Shown here one piece after another: positions 18,604-26,807 of a stretch of 64,000 nt of DNA. The stretch spans positions 104,567 to 168,566 of the forward strand of contig CAWIYZ010000026.1 of NCBI GenBank assembly GCA_963840425.1, written 5' to 3'. Position 1 is the stretch's first letter. Each line of letters opens with the position of its first letter. The DNA is from CADEFX01 sp963840425 (GTDB lineage Bacteria > Pseudomonadota > Alphaproteobacteria > Rhizobiales > Hyphomicrobiaceae). The position numbers and the translations under genes are program-made. The notes beneath the pieces were generated by a model, which worked only from the letters and a program-made list of their open reading frames with translations, was not told where the DNA came from and did no database searches.

Positions 18604-19351
18604 TTGAACTGAAAGCGGAGATTCCCGCTCGCGCGTGCGCGCGATGTGGAATCTCTACTCTCTCAGTGGAGTCTATCTTAGTGATAGTAGTATCCCGTGG
18701 AGCCGAAGGGTTCTCGGGCTTGGAGCCGAAGGGTTCACCGGAAGAACCCTTCCCGTGCAGCCGAAGGGTCTCATGGCCCGGAGCCGAAGCGTTAGCCTCG
18801 GGTTCAGTGGATGGTGCAAGGCGGTCAGCTAGAGACTTGCTGGGTGTCTTGCTGCGGACCTGCTGGCTCGGCGTCGAGAAGCTTTCAATGAACCAGCGCA
18901 CACCCGCAGGTGCATTTGGCAGCACCGGGGGGATGGTCGGCCAGTAGGCATTGTTCTCGCCGTTACCGGGCGCAATCTGGATCATGCTGGCACGGAGCAG
19001 GCGGCCGATGGCCTCCGAGATCGTCGTTGGCGCACGGGATAGAATTTGTGCCATGCGGCGCTGACTGAGCCAGCAGAAGCTGTCGTCGTTGTCGGAGAGG
19101 GCCACGATCAGGAAGTACACGGCGGCGGTGCAATCCATCTTGGGCATGCGCCGACACAGGCGGACCAAGCCCATCAGCATGGTGTTCCGCAGGAGGATTA
19201 AGCGCTGGCCGCCCCGTCGCTCGGCGATAGCCTCGCGCCGCAGGGCCTCATCGATGCGCGCATCACCAACGAAGCTTTCGATAGCGCGCCCGAACTCGGC
19301 GTCGGCATCATGTGAGTTGTGACCAGATTGACCGTAGCGGCCTGTAGACAT
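18386..19351 (-). CDS. Winged-helix DNA-binding protein, possible replication initiator
   Basis: About 321 residues from the ATG at 19351 (MSTGRYGQSGH); an upstream in-frame ATG at 19381 is possible. A helix-turn-helix is visible in FCWLSQRRMAQILSRAPTTI, about residues 105-135, followed by a wing-like AIGRLLRASMIQIAP. The second half is Ser/Pro-rich and its coding DNA carries iteron-like repeats. Architecture and placement resemble phage- or plasmid-type initiators, but no family can be named. The last 70 residues overlap the next gene and probably reflect a frameshift or read-through. Confidence 0.55.
   Translation of the reverse strand: MSTGRYGQSGHNSHDADAEFGRAIESFVGDARIDEALRREAIAERRGGQRLILLRNTMLMGLVRLCRRMPKMDCTAAVYFLIVALSDNDDSFCWLSQRRMAQILSRAPTTISEAIGRLLRASMIQIAPGNGENNAYWPTIPPVLPNAPAGVRWFIESFSTPSQQVRSKTPSKSLADRLAPSTEPEANASAPGHETLRLHGKGSSGEPFGSKPENPSAPRDTTITKIDSTERVEIPHRAHARAGISAFSSSGTLASDRRAAGPVLRHLVPLGRHRGAPKSRRCAAVHALRRQTAPPCQSQGAFYGRRHDAGLLPCSQTWRCQ
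18618..18655 (-). other. Long GC hairpin at the overlap of the two leftward genes
   Basis: Outer stem GAGATTCC with GGAATCTC, inner stem TCGCGCG with CGCGCGA closing a two-base loop. It lies 15 bases before the GTG of the downstream gene and inside the tail of the winged-helix gene. It may be a terminator-like or frameshift-stimulating structure; no T-tract follows. Confidence 0.5.
18699..18793 (+). repeat. Four iteron-like repeats inside the winged-helix gene
   Basis: Copies of GGAGCCGAAGGGTTC start at 18699 and 18722 (exact), 18757 (GCAGCCGAAGGGTC) and 18780 (GGAGCCGAAGCGTT). Each pair is spaced 23 bases apart. Between copies two and three lies an inverted repeat AAGGGTTC with GAACCCTT. 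The encoded protein there is low-complexity, so the DNA may be under selection as binding sites. Confidence 0.6.
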
Positions 19352-19535
19352 GTCTTCAGCCCTTGTCCAGAGTGCAACCATGGCGCTGTCGGGCTTGAAG
19401 AATCTTTCGAAAGTAGCCGGAATCGGCTACAATTCGAATGTCCAAACGAAGCCGTCCGCCGCGCCTGCGCGTCCTGGACGGTCCAAAGCTCGATCACGAC
19501 CGGATGCCACCGGTCAGCGAAACTTCAGGCCGTTA

Positions 19536-19562
19536 CCAGAGCCCGTCGTTACGGGGCTCTGG
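19536..19562. other. Perfect 9-bp inverted repeat
   Basis: CCAGAGCCC pairs with GGGCTCTGG around a 9-base loop, between the excisionase-like gene and the winged-helix gene. No T-tract on either side. It could be an operator or a weak terminator. Confidence 0.4.
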
Positions 19563-19605
19563 CCGGTCCCTTCCGTTTCTCGCACTTTCGCAACACGTAC
19601 AAAAG

Positions 19606-19833
19606 TTACGCAGCAGGGTGACGAGCTGTTGCATCACGCTTGCGTTGGCGCTCAACGAACTCGTCCACATCGTAGTGACGGTGCCCGGCTTCCGACGCGC
19701 GGTAGCACCGGATCAGGCCAGCCTTGGCCCAGCGCCGAAGCGTGTTCTCGTGCACGCCGAGGGTCTTGCGAGCGACCTGGGTAGAGACGAAGGCCAAGGG
19801 ATACGGTCCTGATCGGGTTTGGTCAGCTTTCAT
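19606..19833 (-). CDS. Excisionase-like MerR-type helix-turn-helix protein
   Basis: 75-residue DNA-binding protein. STQVARKTLGVHENTLRRWA is a MerR/excisionase helix-turn-helix, followed by a wing GLIRCYRASEAGHRHYDVDE. Such stand-alone domains act as recombination directionality factors or as control proteins of mobile elements. It lies upstream of the winged-helix gene on the same strand. Confidence 0.75.
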   Translation of the reverse strand: MKADQTRSGPYPLAFVSTQVARKTLGVHENTLRRWAKAGLIRCYRASEAGHRHYDVDEFVERQRKRDATARHPAA

Positions 19834-19994
19834 TGTAGCGGGTTCGTGCGATTCGAAAAATAGCGCTTCGAGGCGAAGTCACATGCTCGTCCGTGGCTAG
19901 CAGGAATCGCGCATTTGCATCACATTCGGGGAGGCACAGTGTCGTGTGACAGCAATCCCGTGAGTGGCGTTGGATCATTGGATCAGACCTACTC

Positions 19995-21230
19995 ATGGCA
20001 CAGCTCCGCGAGAACGGACCCACCGGCGACAACAACGCCGTGCTCAAGATCACCTGCTATGGGGTGGCAATCGCGTTCGCCTCCGTCACGATAGGGGCCA
20101 ATCTTCATTTCGGCATGGGGCTCGCCAGCTCGCCCGAAGAGAAGCTCCTATATGCCATCGCAAGCGTGGCCGCCGATGTCACAAAGTGCGTCAGCGTCCT
20201 GGTTGTGATGAAGCTCTGGCGGGCGCGCAGCTACGGTCTGGCATGCATCGGAGCGGCTCTGGGCGCAATGGCCTTGCTTTGGTCTGCGGCGTCCGCAACC
20301 GGCTTTGTTTTTGCGAGCAGAGATCGCACCGCTGCCGTCCATGCCGCCGCTCTCCAGTCGGCCGCAGGCTGGACAGCAGTCGTACGCAGGACCGGAGAGC
20401 AACTTGAGGCTGTGCACCGACATAGACCAGAGCAGATCATCCAAGCTGAACTAGCGGCCGAGTTGGTCCCGGCATCGATCTGGCGGCGAACAACGCAATG
20501 CGCCGAGGTCACATTGGCCGAAAGCCGCGAGGCCTGTGCTCGAATTTTGGAACTCCGTCAAGAATTGGCTGCCGCGCAAGCCGCAGCGGCGTTGGAAGAG
20601 CGGATAGCCGAGGCTCGTCGACAACTCTCCATCATGCCGGTGATGACGGCCACCACCGACTCGCAACTGACGGGTTTGGCCGGTCTTGTCGGCATGGAGG
20701 AGCAAAGGGTGCGGCGGGCGCTGGCTCTGCTGTTGGCAATGCTCATCGAGCTTGGAGCGGCATCCGGATTTGCTTTGGCGAGTGCTGCGACCGCGACCCG
20801 AACCCTACACCCTTCATCACCATCGCACCCAGCATCACCACCCCGCGAACGCGCATCCATCAACCCAGCACCGAGCGCGGCCCCCGGCCCGTGTGAGCCG
20901 TCTAAAGTGGTCGAGCTTCGCCCCTCCGGCAAACGACGCCCCGGCCGCGCCGCCAGCACGCCCGATCCGTCGATCTCGCGCTGGGCGCAGCAGTGCGTGC
21001 GGCGCGACCAACGCGGGGCCGTGGGCGCGCGCTCCGCCTACAAACTGTACTGCGGGTGGGCTGCCGACAATGGGGTTGCTGGCGCCACAGAGACCTCATT
21101 CGGCCGTCATATGAGCGCCGCCATATCGGCCATGGGCGGCCGGAAGGCACGGCGCGGCCAGGGAGCCTTCTACCTCGGCATTCGTATCGTGCCGGTGCCT
21201 GCCCCACAGCCTGCCAGGATGGCGGCATGA
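19995..21230 (+). CDS. Membrane protein with coiled coil and D5-like winged-helix C-terminus
   Basis: 411 residues. Three transmembrane helices near residues 17-40, 51-72 and 79-108 are followed by an Ala/Glu-rich coiled coil near 160-215, a fourth helix near 240-265 and a Pro/Ser linker. The C-terminal 70 residues, SAYKLYCGWAADNGVAGATE then TSFGRHMSAAISAMGG and GAFYLGIRIV, resemble the winged helix at the end of phage-type primase-helicases (D5 family). No helicase or primase motifs are present. The combination suggests a membrane-anchored DNA-binding protein of a mobile element. The family is known to me only by resemblance. Confidence 0.7.
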   Translation: MAQLRENGPTGDNNAVLKITCYGVAIAFASVTIGANLHFGMGLASSPEEKLLYAIASVAADVTKCVSVLVVMKLWRARSYGLACIGAALGAMALLWSAASATGFVFASRDRTAAVHAAALQSAAGWTAVVRRTGEQLEAVHRHRPEQIIQAELAAELVPASIWRRTTQCAEVTLAESREACARILELRQELAAAQAAAALEERIAEARRQLSIMPVMTATTDSQLTGLAGLVGMEEQRVRRALALLLAMLIELGAASGFALASAATATRTLHPSSPSHPASPPRERASINPAPSAAPGPCEPSKVVELRPSGKRRPGRAASTPDPSISRWAQQCVRRDQRGAVGARSAYKLYCGWAADNGVAGATETSFGRHMSAAISAMGGRKARRGQGAFYLGIRIVPVPAPQPARMAA

Positions 21231-21500
21231 GCAAACGGCTCGGCAGCATTGCAGCGGGCTGCCAATCAGGGCGGCGCGCAGATTGCTCGATTGGTCGAGG
21301 GAAAGCTTGCTCGTGCTGTCGGTCTTCACACCAACGAATGTCGCCTGTTGGGAGACGCTTCGTCCCGACTGATCGCAGCGAGCCCTGTTTCTGCGCAATA
21401 TCGGCATCTCGACAACCCATATGATTTCGAAAACCGTTGTACAAGGCTGCCATGGCTAGGCCAGCCACATCTACGCGGCCCAAGGTCGAGGATTTTCTGA
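21227..21500 (+). CDS. Small hypothetical protein, possibly frameshifted
   Basis: An ATG at 21227 overlaps the stop of the preceding gene and reads MSKRLGSIAA. About 25 bases on, a second frame gives a more protein-like sequence, GGAQIARLVEGKLARAVGLH then LIAASPVSAQYRHLDNP. One indel near 21250 would join them into a protein of about 90 residues. Not recognised. Confidence 0.35.
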
Positions 21501-22257
21501 GCCTCGATATCCACCTTGCGCATGGTATTCTCACATCGCGAGGTTCATCGGGTAACATCAGTTGGTCTCGGCCTTCTGGGGTGGCCTCCGTGGGCTACGT
21601 GCGCCAGGAAGGCGGATTGCGGCTCCGCTACGTCCACACAGGCCATGATGGTGCGCAGCACCGCATTGACGAGGTCATCCCCATCGTCAGGACACCGACG
21701 CCGTTCGGTGGTCAGCGCCATTGGTTCGCGTGCCCAGGGTGCAGCCGTCGCTGTCGCCTGATCTATGGCGGTTCGCACTTCCGTTGTCGGCACTGTCACA
21801 ACGCTCGATACGCCAGCCAGTATGAGGGTCTGGCCCTTCGCATCTCACGCCGACGATGGCGTATCAGACGGAAGCTGGAACGGCTGGCTGGCAAGCCATG
21901 GCCCTTTGGCCTCGACGATGCTTCCCACCGAAGCCACGGCACATGCGCTGGACGGAGTATCACCGGCTTGAAGCCCTTGATCGGGGCCTCGCCGCCGTGT
22001 GGCACCTTCAAATTGCCGAGTGGCTCAAGCGAACTGACCCAGTTCGGACCAATGGCAAGGTGTTCAAGGGCGGCAAGGTGCGCTTCGACCCGACCCTCAT
22101 CCAGCAGAAGCGCGCAGAAGGCTTGACGCCGACCCGGATCGCACGGCATCTCGGCTGCAATCCAACGACGGTGTTCAGGGCGCTGCGCGCGACGGCCCGC
22201 CCAGGGCCGCCTTGCAGAGGGCCGCCGCACCGCATGGTCGGCACGGTAGGCCACTGA
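21452..22257 (+). pseudogene. Zinc-ribbon protein with C-terminal HTH, one frameshift
   Basis: Starts MARPATSTRPKVEDFLSLDI. The middle has CPGC and CRHC pairs in HWFACPGCSRRCRLIYGG and FRCRHCHNARYASQYEG, forming a zinc ribbon, then a basic segment RRWRIRRKLERLAGKPWPF. Near 21924 a single missing base shifts the frame; the expected continuation PPKPRHMRWTEYHRLEALD is in the other frame and ends at 22257 with an HTH-like GLTPTRIARHLGCNPTTVFR. Proteins with this ribbon are frequent and uncharacterised in Rhizobiales mobile DNA. Confidence 0.65.
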
Positions 22258-22314
22258 AACCGGCCTTCGCGGCTCTGGAGTTCCACGATCAAATGGAACA
22301 CACAATCCGTGATT

Positions 22315-22555
22315 GGACAATTTGTACGAAATCACACATAGCCGACCGAGGAACGTCTCCGCTGCTGTCAGCCTTGCGCGGCGTTCCAGTAAAGCGCCCG
22401 ACATACCGCGCACCACCAAGGGGCGCTCTACTCTCTGCGTACTTCGCGACGAGGGAGGGGCACATGCGCGCGACAAACTTTCTGCGGCTGAAGAGTGCGT
22501 CGCGTTCGCCTGTAACGGGCAAGGCCATGCACCGGGCTTTCGATGAGGCTTGGAG
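22315..22555 (+). repeat. Dispersed repeat, copy 1 ('MRAT' module with leader)
   Basis: A leader containing GAAATCACACATA then GAGGAACGT is followed by about 90 bases encoding MRATNFLRLKSASRSPVTGK. Related copies occur at 31444 (coding part only) and 36471-36655 (leader and coding part). Confidence 0.65.
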
Positions 22556-22715
22556 CCTGCTTGCCGCCCGCTATGGCAATGATCAAGATGCTGCTGAGCG
22601 TGCGCGCTTGAGGCTTGCCGATTGCGTCCACCGCGTCACATCAGACGCCAGCATGGATGTGAGCGAGATCAAGCGCAGAGCCCTCGACATGCTGCTCATC
22701 ATTGACAACATCTAG
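22464..22715 (+). CDS. Small 83-residue protein, founder of a repeated family
   Basis: A strong ribosome site (GGGAGGGG) precedes ATG 22464. The N-terminal 31 residues recur before the regulator at 36662 and, broken, at 31444. The C-terminal half, DAAERARLRLADCVHRVTSD then a helical EIKRRALDMLLIIDNI, recurs at 27097. So two portable pieces are joined here. No signal peptide or known domain. Function unknown. Confidence 0.65.
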   Translation: MRATNFLRLKSASRSPVTGKAMHRAFDEAWSLLAARYGNDQDAAERARLRLADCVHRVTSDASMDVSEIKRRALDMLLIIDNI

Positions 22716-22729
22716 GGGGCTTGGTGCGC

Positions 22730-22957
22730 TCACCGATAAGCCTCGATCGACGTACTCTCCATGAGCAGGTTACCCAGCCTGTCGGCGACAACCGCCTGTC
22801 GCTCCCAAGCAGCGGCCACGGCGTGGCCGCCTTGACGACGCAGTGTGGTTGCCTGCTCACGGTCGGCACAGCCCTTGGCGGCCACCGCGTCAATCAAATA
22901 CTCGATCTCGATTTCAGTGAGTGCGCGCCCGATTGCGATGGGAGCAGCCCTGCCCAT
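22730..22957 (-). CDS. Small hypothetical protein
   Basis: 75 residues, starting MGRAAPIAIGRALTEIEIEY, mostly helical by composition, without recognised motifs. A purine-rich sequence lies just before the ATG on the coding strand. Convergent with the 83-residue protein gene. Confidence 0.45.
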   Translation of the reverse strand: MGRAAPIAIGRALTEIEIEYLIDAVAAKGCADREQATTLRRQGGHAVAAAWERQAVVADRLGNLLMESTSIEAYR

Positions 22958-23400
22958 GGTCAGCGTCCTCCCTGCCGTTTTTTTCCGGCGCGCAGTGTAA
23001 TTTGGGCTCGGCGTTGGTCAACACGCTGCGGACCATCCGCCGCGTTCGGTAATTTCCCCGTGAAATTTCCGGGTATACCCCTGATTGGCCATGACGCCAA
23101 TTCGTGACGATGGTCCCGCAGCAAGGCCAACACGCGAGCTTCCCTCGCTCGTTTCCTCGATCCCCCCCGTTGCCGGAACGTGCACCCCCCGCATGGTGTT
23201 GGCCTGCTACTTCCCACCCACGTCGTAGCCGCCGCGCCTGCCGCCACATCGTGACGACGCCTGCACCAGCGATGCGTCGATGACACGTGGGTTGGCGGCA
23301 AAACCTTGCTGCGCATACCGTGAGCGCATGTTGTGACATTAGCAACTGTCGCTCCGCCGCGTGGTCATATGCGCGCGAGCCTGGGCTCATCGATAACCGA
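22958..23400. other. Intergenic stretch with one copy of a hairpin repeat
   Basis: About 440 bases. Overlapping leftward frames exist but none looks like a known protein. The minus strand of 23111-23190 holds a repeat shared with 27398-27460. Confidence 0.4.
23111..23190 (-). repeat. Hairpin repeat, copy 1
   Basis: Read leftward: CACGTTCCGGCAACGG, then GAGGAAACGAGCGAGGGAAG, then CTCGCGTGTTGGCC. The second copy at 27398-27460, on the plus strand, keeps the order and contains a perfect stem ACGAGC with GCTCGT. Confidence 0.5.
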
Positions 23401-23646
23401 TCAGGTTTTGACAGGACGCTTCATGATGCCGAGCGCCATGGCGCGAAGCACAAGGGGATCGCGGAGGCCCAAGCGCGTATAGGCGAGCACGGCACCCGCC
23501 AGCGCGACGCGCACAGAGTCGAGCTTGCGTGCGTTCAAGTGTCGAAAGTCAGGCTCGACTCGGGTCCAGACCGCGTCGAAGACCTCGCCCATCATCTGTA
23601 CGGTGTCAGGATCAAAGACGGCGTTGTCGAACAGGTCGTGCGGCAT
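23401..23646 (-). CDS. Small hypothetical protein
   Basis: 81 residues from ATG 23646 (MPHDLFDNAVFDPDTVQMMG); a TTG four codons upstream overlaps the previous stop. Composition is that of a compact helical cytosolic protein (VFDAVWTRVEPDF, LAGAVLAYTRLGL). It forms a pair with the next gene upstream. Not recognised, but similar proteins are common in alphaproteobacterial accessory DNA. Confidence 0.55.
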   Translation of the reverse strand: MPHDLFDNAVFDPDTVQMMGEVFDAVWTRVEPDFRHLNARKLDSVRVALAGAVLAYTRLGLRDPLVLRAMALGIMKRPVKT

Positions 23647-23654
23647 GTCCGACC

Positions 23655-23913
23655 TCAAATGGGCGCGTCGGTAAAAACCAAGCGCACGGCTCTGATGCCT
23701 TCCTGCTTCAGGTCAGACAGCTCGGTATGTCCGCCCAAGGCCGCGTTGGCGATGGCATCTGCCAGGACGTCGCGCGCGCGGTCGATGTCGGCTTGCGGTC
23801 GACCCGCAAACGCGCCCTTGATCAGGCGACCAGCTCTGGTCGAACGCGGTCACTGCGGCGCTGAGGACTTCTGCCGGGAGTACGCGCTGGCCCCGGCTCA
23901 GCCTGACACGCAT
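23655..23913 (-). pseudogene. Small hypothetical protein, frameshifted
   Basis: Begins MRVRLSRGQRVLPAEVLSAA and, after an indel near 23830, continues in another frame as LIKGAFAGRPQADIDRARDV, then LADAIANAALGGHTELSDLK to a TGA at 23655. The second part is more protein-like than the unshifted read-through. Its stop nearly overlaps the start of the next gene, suggesting coupled translation. Confidence 0.5.
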
Positions 23914-24034
23914 GGGGACCCCTCCTTACCCGCAAAATTTAAGGAGGAAGAGTTCAGTCGCAACAATGAAGTCAGTCGGATTTCGCACAATTCATGCTGG
24001 CAGCACCGATCATGCTGCGGCGCAAACGGCCCGA

Positions 24035-24721
24035 TCACTTATGCGGCGTGTAGGTGCCGTTGGACTTCTTCTCCAGCTTGGCGCGCTTGAGGATGCTGAT
24101 CCGGCCCCGGCGTGCCGCGATCAACCCGTCCGCCTCCAGCGCCTGCACGGCCAGCGTGACGCCCGAGCGTTGCACGCCCAGCATCAGGGACAGGAACTCG
24201 TGCGTCAGCGGCAGCTCGTCACCGTCGATGCGGTCATCGGCCATCAGCAGCCAGCGGGCGAGCCGCTCCTCGATCTTGCTGCGGCCATTGGCCAGCGCCG
24301 TCTGCGTGACTTGGGTCTGGAAGGCATAGGCCGCCTTGAGCAGCTCGCGATGCAGCGAGGGGCTCTTGTCGATGGCCCCTCGCAGGCTGTCGGCGGCAAG
24401 GCACAAGCCGCTGCCAGCGGCCTGTATGTAGGTCTCATGCGCGGGACGGTCAGCGCCCAAGACCACGGCCAGACCGCTCATGCCTTCGCGGCCGATGAGG
24501 CCGACCTCGATGCTCGGTCGCGTGGAGCCATTGGCCACCACCGAGGCGAAGCCGCTCTCCATGAAGTAGATGGTCCTGATCTTGCGGTTGCGGGCTTCCA
24601 ACGCCTTGTGCACGGGCAGGCGGATCGTCTCAAGGTGCGGTTGCAGCAAGCCGAAGTCGCTCTCCGACAAGCGCTTGAGAATGAAATTGGAGATATCGCC
24701 GCGCGTGACGGGCTCTGGCAT
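24035..24721 (-). CDS. Crp/Fnr family transcriptional regulator
   Basis: 228 residues. A cyclic-nucleotide-binding-type beta barrel (about residues 20-130, with GLIGREGMSGLAVVLG) and a C-terminal helix-turn-helix (LPLTHEFLSLMLGVQRSGVT, about 170-200). There is no N-terminal Fnr cysteine cluster, so it is not an Fnr oxygen sensor. It faces away from the first receiver gene at 24975 and could control the divergent region. A short relic of a second copy lies at 27281. Confidence 0.9.
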   Translation of the reverse strand: MPEPVTRGDISNFILKRLSESDFGLLQPHLETIRLPVHKALEARNRKIRTIYFMESGFASVVANGSTRPSIEVGLIGREGMSGLAVVLGADRPAHETYIQAAGSGLCLAADSLRGAIDKSPSLHRELLKAAYAFQTQVTQTALANGRSKIEERLARWLLMADDRIDGDELPLTHEFLSLMLGVQRSGVTLAVQALEADGLIAARRGRISILKRAKLEKKSNGTYTPHK

Positions 24722-24974
24722 GGCTCGATCCCTGGTTCAGGGAGAGCACCAGCCGTCTCTCTGCCGTCCGTGTCCCGGAGGTTCGGCCCGGACGATGGGC
24801 AGGAACTTACACCCGTTGCGCGTAAACACCTAATTTACCGCCATTTGTGCGATTTCGTACTTTTCTCAGGAACAAGGGAGGGCGGTCGCCGTTGAGCCCT
24901 ACAGGACCGCTCTCACGGCGAGCCGGATGCTCGCGGCGGTCGCTTAAACCCAGCTCAACGAGAGGATATGGCCG

Positions 24975-25370
24975 GTGCTCAGCACACGGCGAGCGGTGGT
25001 GCTTGTGGTCGAGGATGAGTGGCTGGTACGCGACTTCCTCGTCAGCCATCTCCAAGATGCAGGCTGGCGCGTGCTGGAAGCCGATAGCGCCGAGCAGGCG
25101 ATTGCCATGCTCAAGGCGGGCCAGCACATCGATATTGTCATCACCGACATCCAGTTGAAGGGCGCGCTGACCGGCTGGGATGTGGCCGAGGCCTTTCGCG
25201 CGGCGCAGCCGACGATGCCGGTCATCTATGCATCGGGAAATGCCCCCGATCCGTCACGGCTGGTGCCGGAGAGCCTGTTTTTCCGCAAGCCCTACGACCC
25301 GGACGCCATTCTGCGATCTTGCCAGGGCTCACGTAGACAGTGGGAATTGTCATCGAGGGTGTGCCCATGA
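24975..25370 (+). CDS. Single-domain response regulator receiver
   Basis: 131 residues, receiver domain only. Acidic pair Glu13-Asp14 in VVEDEW, phosphoacceptor Asp58 in DIVITDIQLKG, and the conserved Lys in FFRKPYD. It starts with GTG at 24975. The last bases overlap the ATG of a truncated regulator (ATGA). Such stand-alone receivers often act as phosphate sinks or allosteric partners. Confidence 0.88.
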   Translation: MLSTRRAVVLVVEDEWLVRDFLVSHLQDAGWRVLEADSAEQAIAMLKAGQHIDIVITDIQLKGALTGWDVAEAFRAAQPTMPVIYASGNAPDPSRLVPESLFFRKPYDPDAILRSCQGSRRQWELSSRVCP

Positions 25371-25513
25371 CCCGCATCCTGATCGCTGATGACCATGCCG
25401 TGGCGCGTTCGGGTGTACGGCGCATCGTCGAGGACCATCTCCAATTAATCATAGATGTCGAGGAGATCGGCACACTGATGTGGATTAGCGCGCGAGCCGA
25501 AAAGCTGCCCTAA
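25367..25513 (+). pseudogene. Truncated NarL-type response regulator (first 27 residues only)
   Basis: The ATG at 25367 begins MTRILIADDHAVARSGVRRI, identical in style to the six full regulators downstream, then leaves the family at VEDH and stops after 48 codons. It overlaps the preceding receiver stop. A deletion relic or failed duplication. Confidence 0.8.
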
Positions 25514-25541
25514 AAGACGCTGTCGATCTGAAGAAGCGAGG

Positions 25542-25637
25542 ATGATTGAGATGAAGATGCTACGCCGACTGAGGGCGCGCATCGAAGAGGCAATCGTTGA
25601 TTACGTAGTCGCCGTGTGGCGCAGGTCATGGCGCTGA
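25542..25637 (+). CDS. Putative 31-residue peptide
   Basis: A short frame MIEMKMLRRLRARIEEAIVD continuing to YVVAVWRRSWR, preceded by the purine-rich GAAGAAGCGAGG. Amphipathic and basic. May be chance. Confidence 0.25.
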   Translation: MIEMKMLRRLRARIEEAIVDYVVAVWRRSWR

Positions 25638-25751
25638 GGTGACCGAGCTGCAACTGGCCTGCGCTCGCCCGCCGTTCTGAAGAGGCCGCAGGGCGCAGAT
25701 CACTCAGGTTCGCAATGCGCTGTCGTCAGGACGGCAGGGCGGAGGACGCGA

Positions 25752-26138
25752 ATGAGCGCATCGAGCCATGAGGAAGCGCATCCGTTACGGGGTGTGCGCG
25801 TGCTCATCGTCGAGGACAGTTGGCAGGTCGCGATGGCCTTGAAGTCTATGCTCAGAGACCGTGGCATGGTGATCACTGGCCCGACGAGCAAGATAGCCGA
25901 GGCCGAGCGGCTGGCTGTTGATGAGAAACCCGAGCTTGCCCTGGTGGACCTCCATCTCAAGGGCGAGATGTCTTGGGGTTTGGTCGATTGGCTGCATCAG
26001 CGTGGCCTGCGCGTCATTGTCCTCTCCGGCTATGCCGGGCTGACCCCGTCGCTGGATAGGGCCAAAGCCATTGTGCAGAAACCATTCGGTGCAGACGAGC
26101 TAGTTGCGACCATGCAAGATGTGATGCTCGCGGCCTAG
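25752..26138 (+). CDS. Single-domain response regulator receiver
   Basis: 128 residues starting MSASSHEEAHPLRGVRVLIV. Acidic Glu21-Asp22, phosphoacceptor Asp66 in LALVDLHLKGE, Lys in IVQKPFGADEL. Close paralogue of the receiver at 29478, and their upstream DNA is also similar (25709-25751 with 29431-29477). No output domain. Confidence 0.88.
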   Translation: MSASSHEEAHPLRGVRVLIVEDSWQVAMALKSMLRDRGMVITGPTSKIAEAERLAVDEKPELALVDLHLKGEMSWGLVDWLHQRGLRVIVLSGYAGLTPSLDRAKAIVQKPFGADELVATMQDVMLAA

Positions 26139-26298
26139 ATGCAGGTGTCCGCCATCGGACATCATCCTTCGGGCCACGGGGGACTGATCAGCCAGACGGT
26201 TTCGAACGCCACTCAGGCAGGCGTTCCACGGGGAACAGGTCAGGCCATCACGCCGAACGCGCCGCTCGCGGTGGCGGGCCTTCTGCAAGGCCGGGGCG

Positions 26299-26550
26299 CT
26301 AGACTTGGCTGACCGTGTCGACGACACGTCCTACCGGCATGACCAACACCCGTTGCCCCCTCTCGTCTTCGACCTCGATCTGGATGTCGAGACTGGCCGC
26401 GGTTCCCTTGAGCACCTCTTGGCTCAGGACCTCTCGCGCGCTTTCGAGCACGACCGCTCGCACCGCCTCCAGGTCTGGGAACTCCTCGGGAGGGTCGTCG
26501 TCGGGCAGGAGCTTGCCGTTCACCTTCACTCTGACGAAGTATCGAGGCAT
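26299..26550 (-). CDS. DUF6894 family protein
   Basis: 83 residues: MPRYFVRVKVNGKLLPDDDP followed by EEFPDLEAVRAVVLESAREV and a final beta segment QIEVEDERGQRVLVMPV. This pattern matches the DUF6894 small proteins common in Rhizobiales. Function unknown. It is the only leftward gene in the regulator array. Confidence 0.8.
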   Translation of the reverse strand: MPRYFVRVKVNGKLLPDDDPPEEFPDLEAVRAVVLESAREVLSQEVLKGTAASLDIQIEVEDERGQRVLVMPVGRVVDTVSQV

Positions 26551-26807
26551 CGATCTTCTCCGTACGGAGCAAAATCGGCCTGAAGGGGTGAAGGTTCAAG
26601 AGCGAAGTTGGTGCGCAATCAGACAGATGAAGAGCGGAGCGACGGCATCTTGGAACTCGGCTGGCAACGCTGACGATCAACAACTGAGTTGTGACTGGCT
26701 CGCGGTTCCTGCTGTTGATCTGTGCGACTTCATACCAACTCCGACCTTGACGCCCTTCAGCTCCCGGCATTTTTCCCCTGGATCGAAAGCATGGAAGGTC
26801 AGGGGCC

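Noticed and set aside
22348..22400. EcfG-type general stress promoter (GGAAC near the MRAT leader)
   Set aside because: GGAAC is present in the leader, but no CGTT lies at the required 16-17 base spacing.
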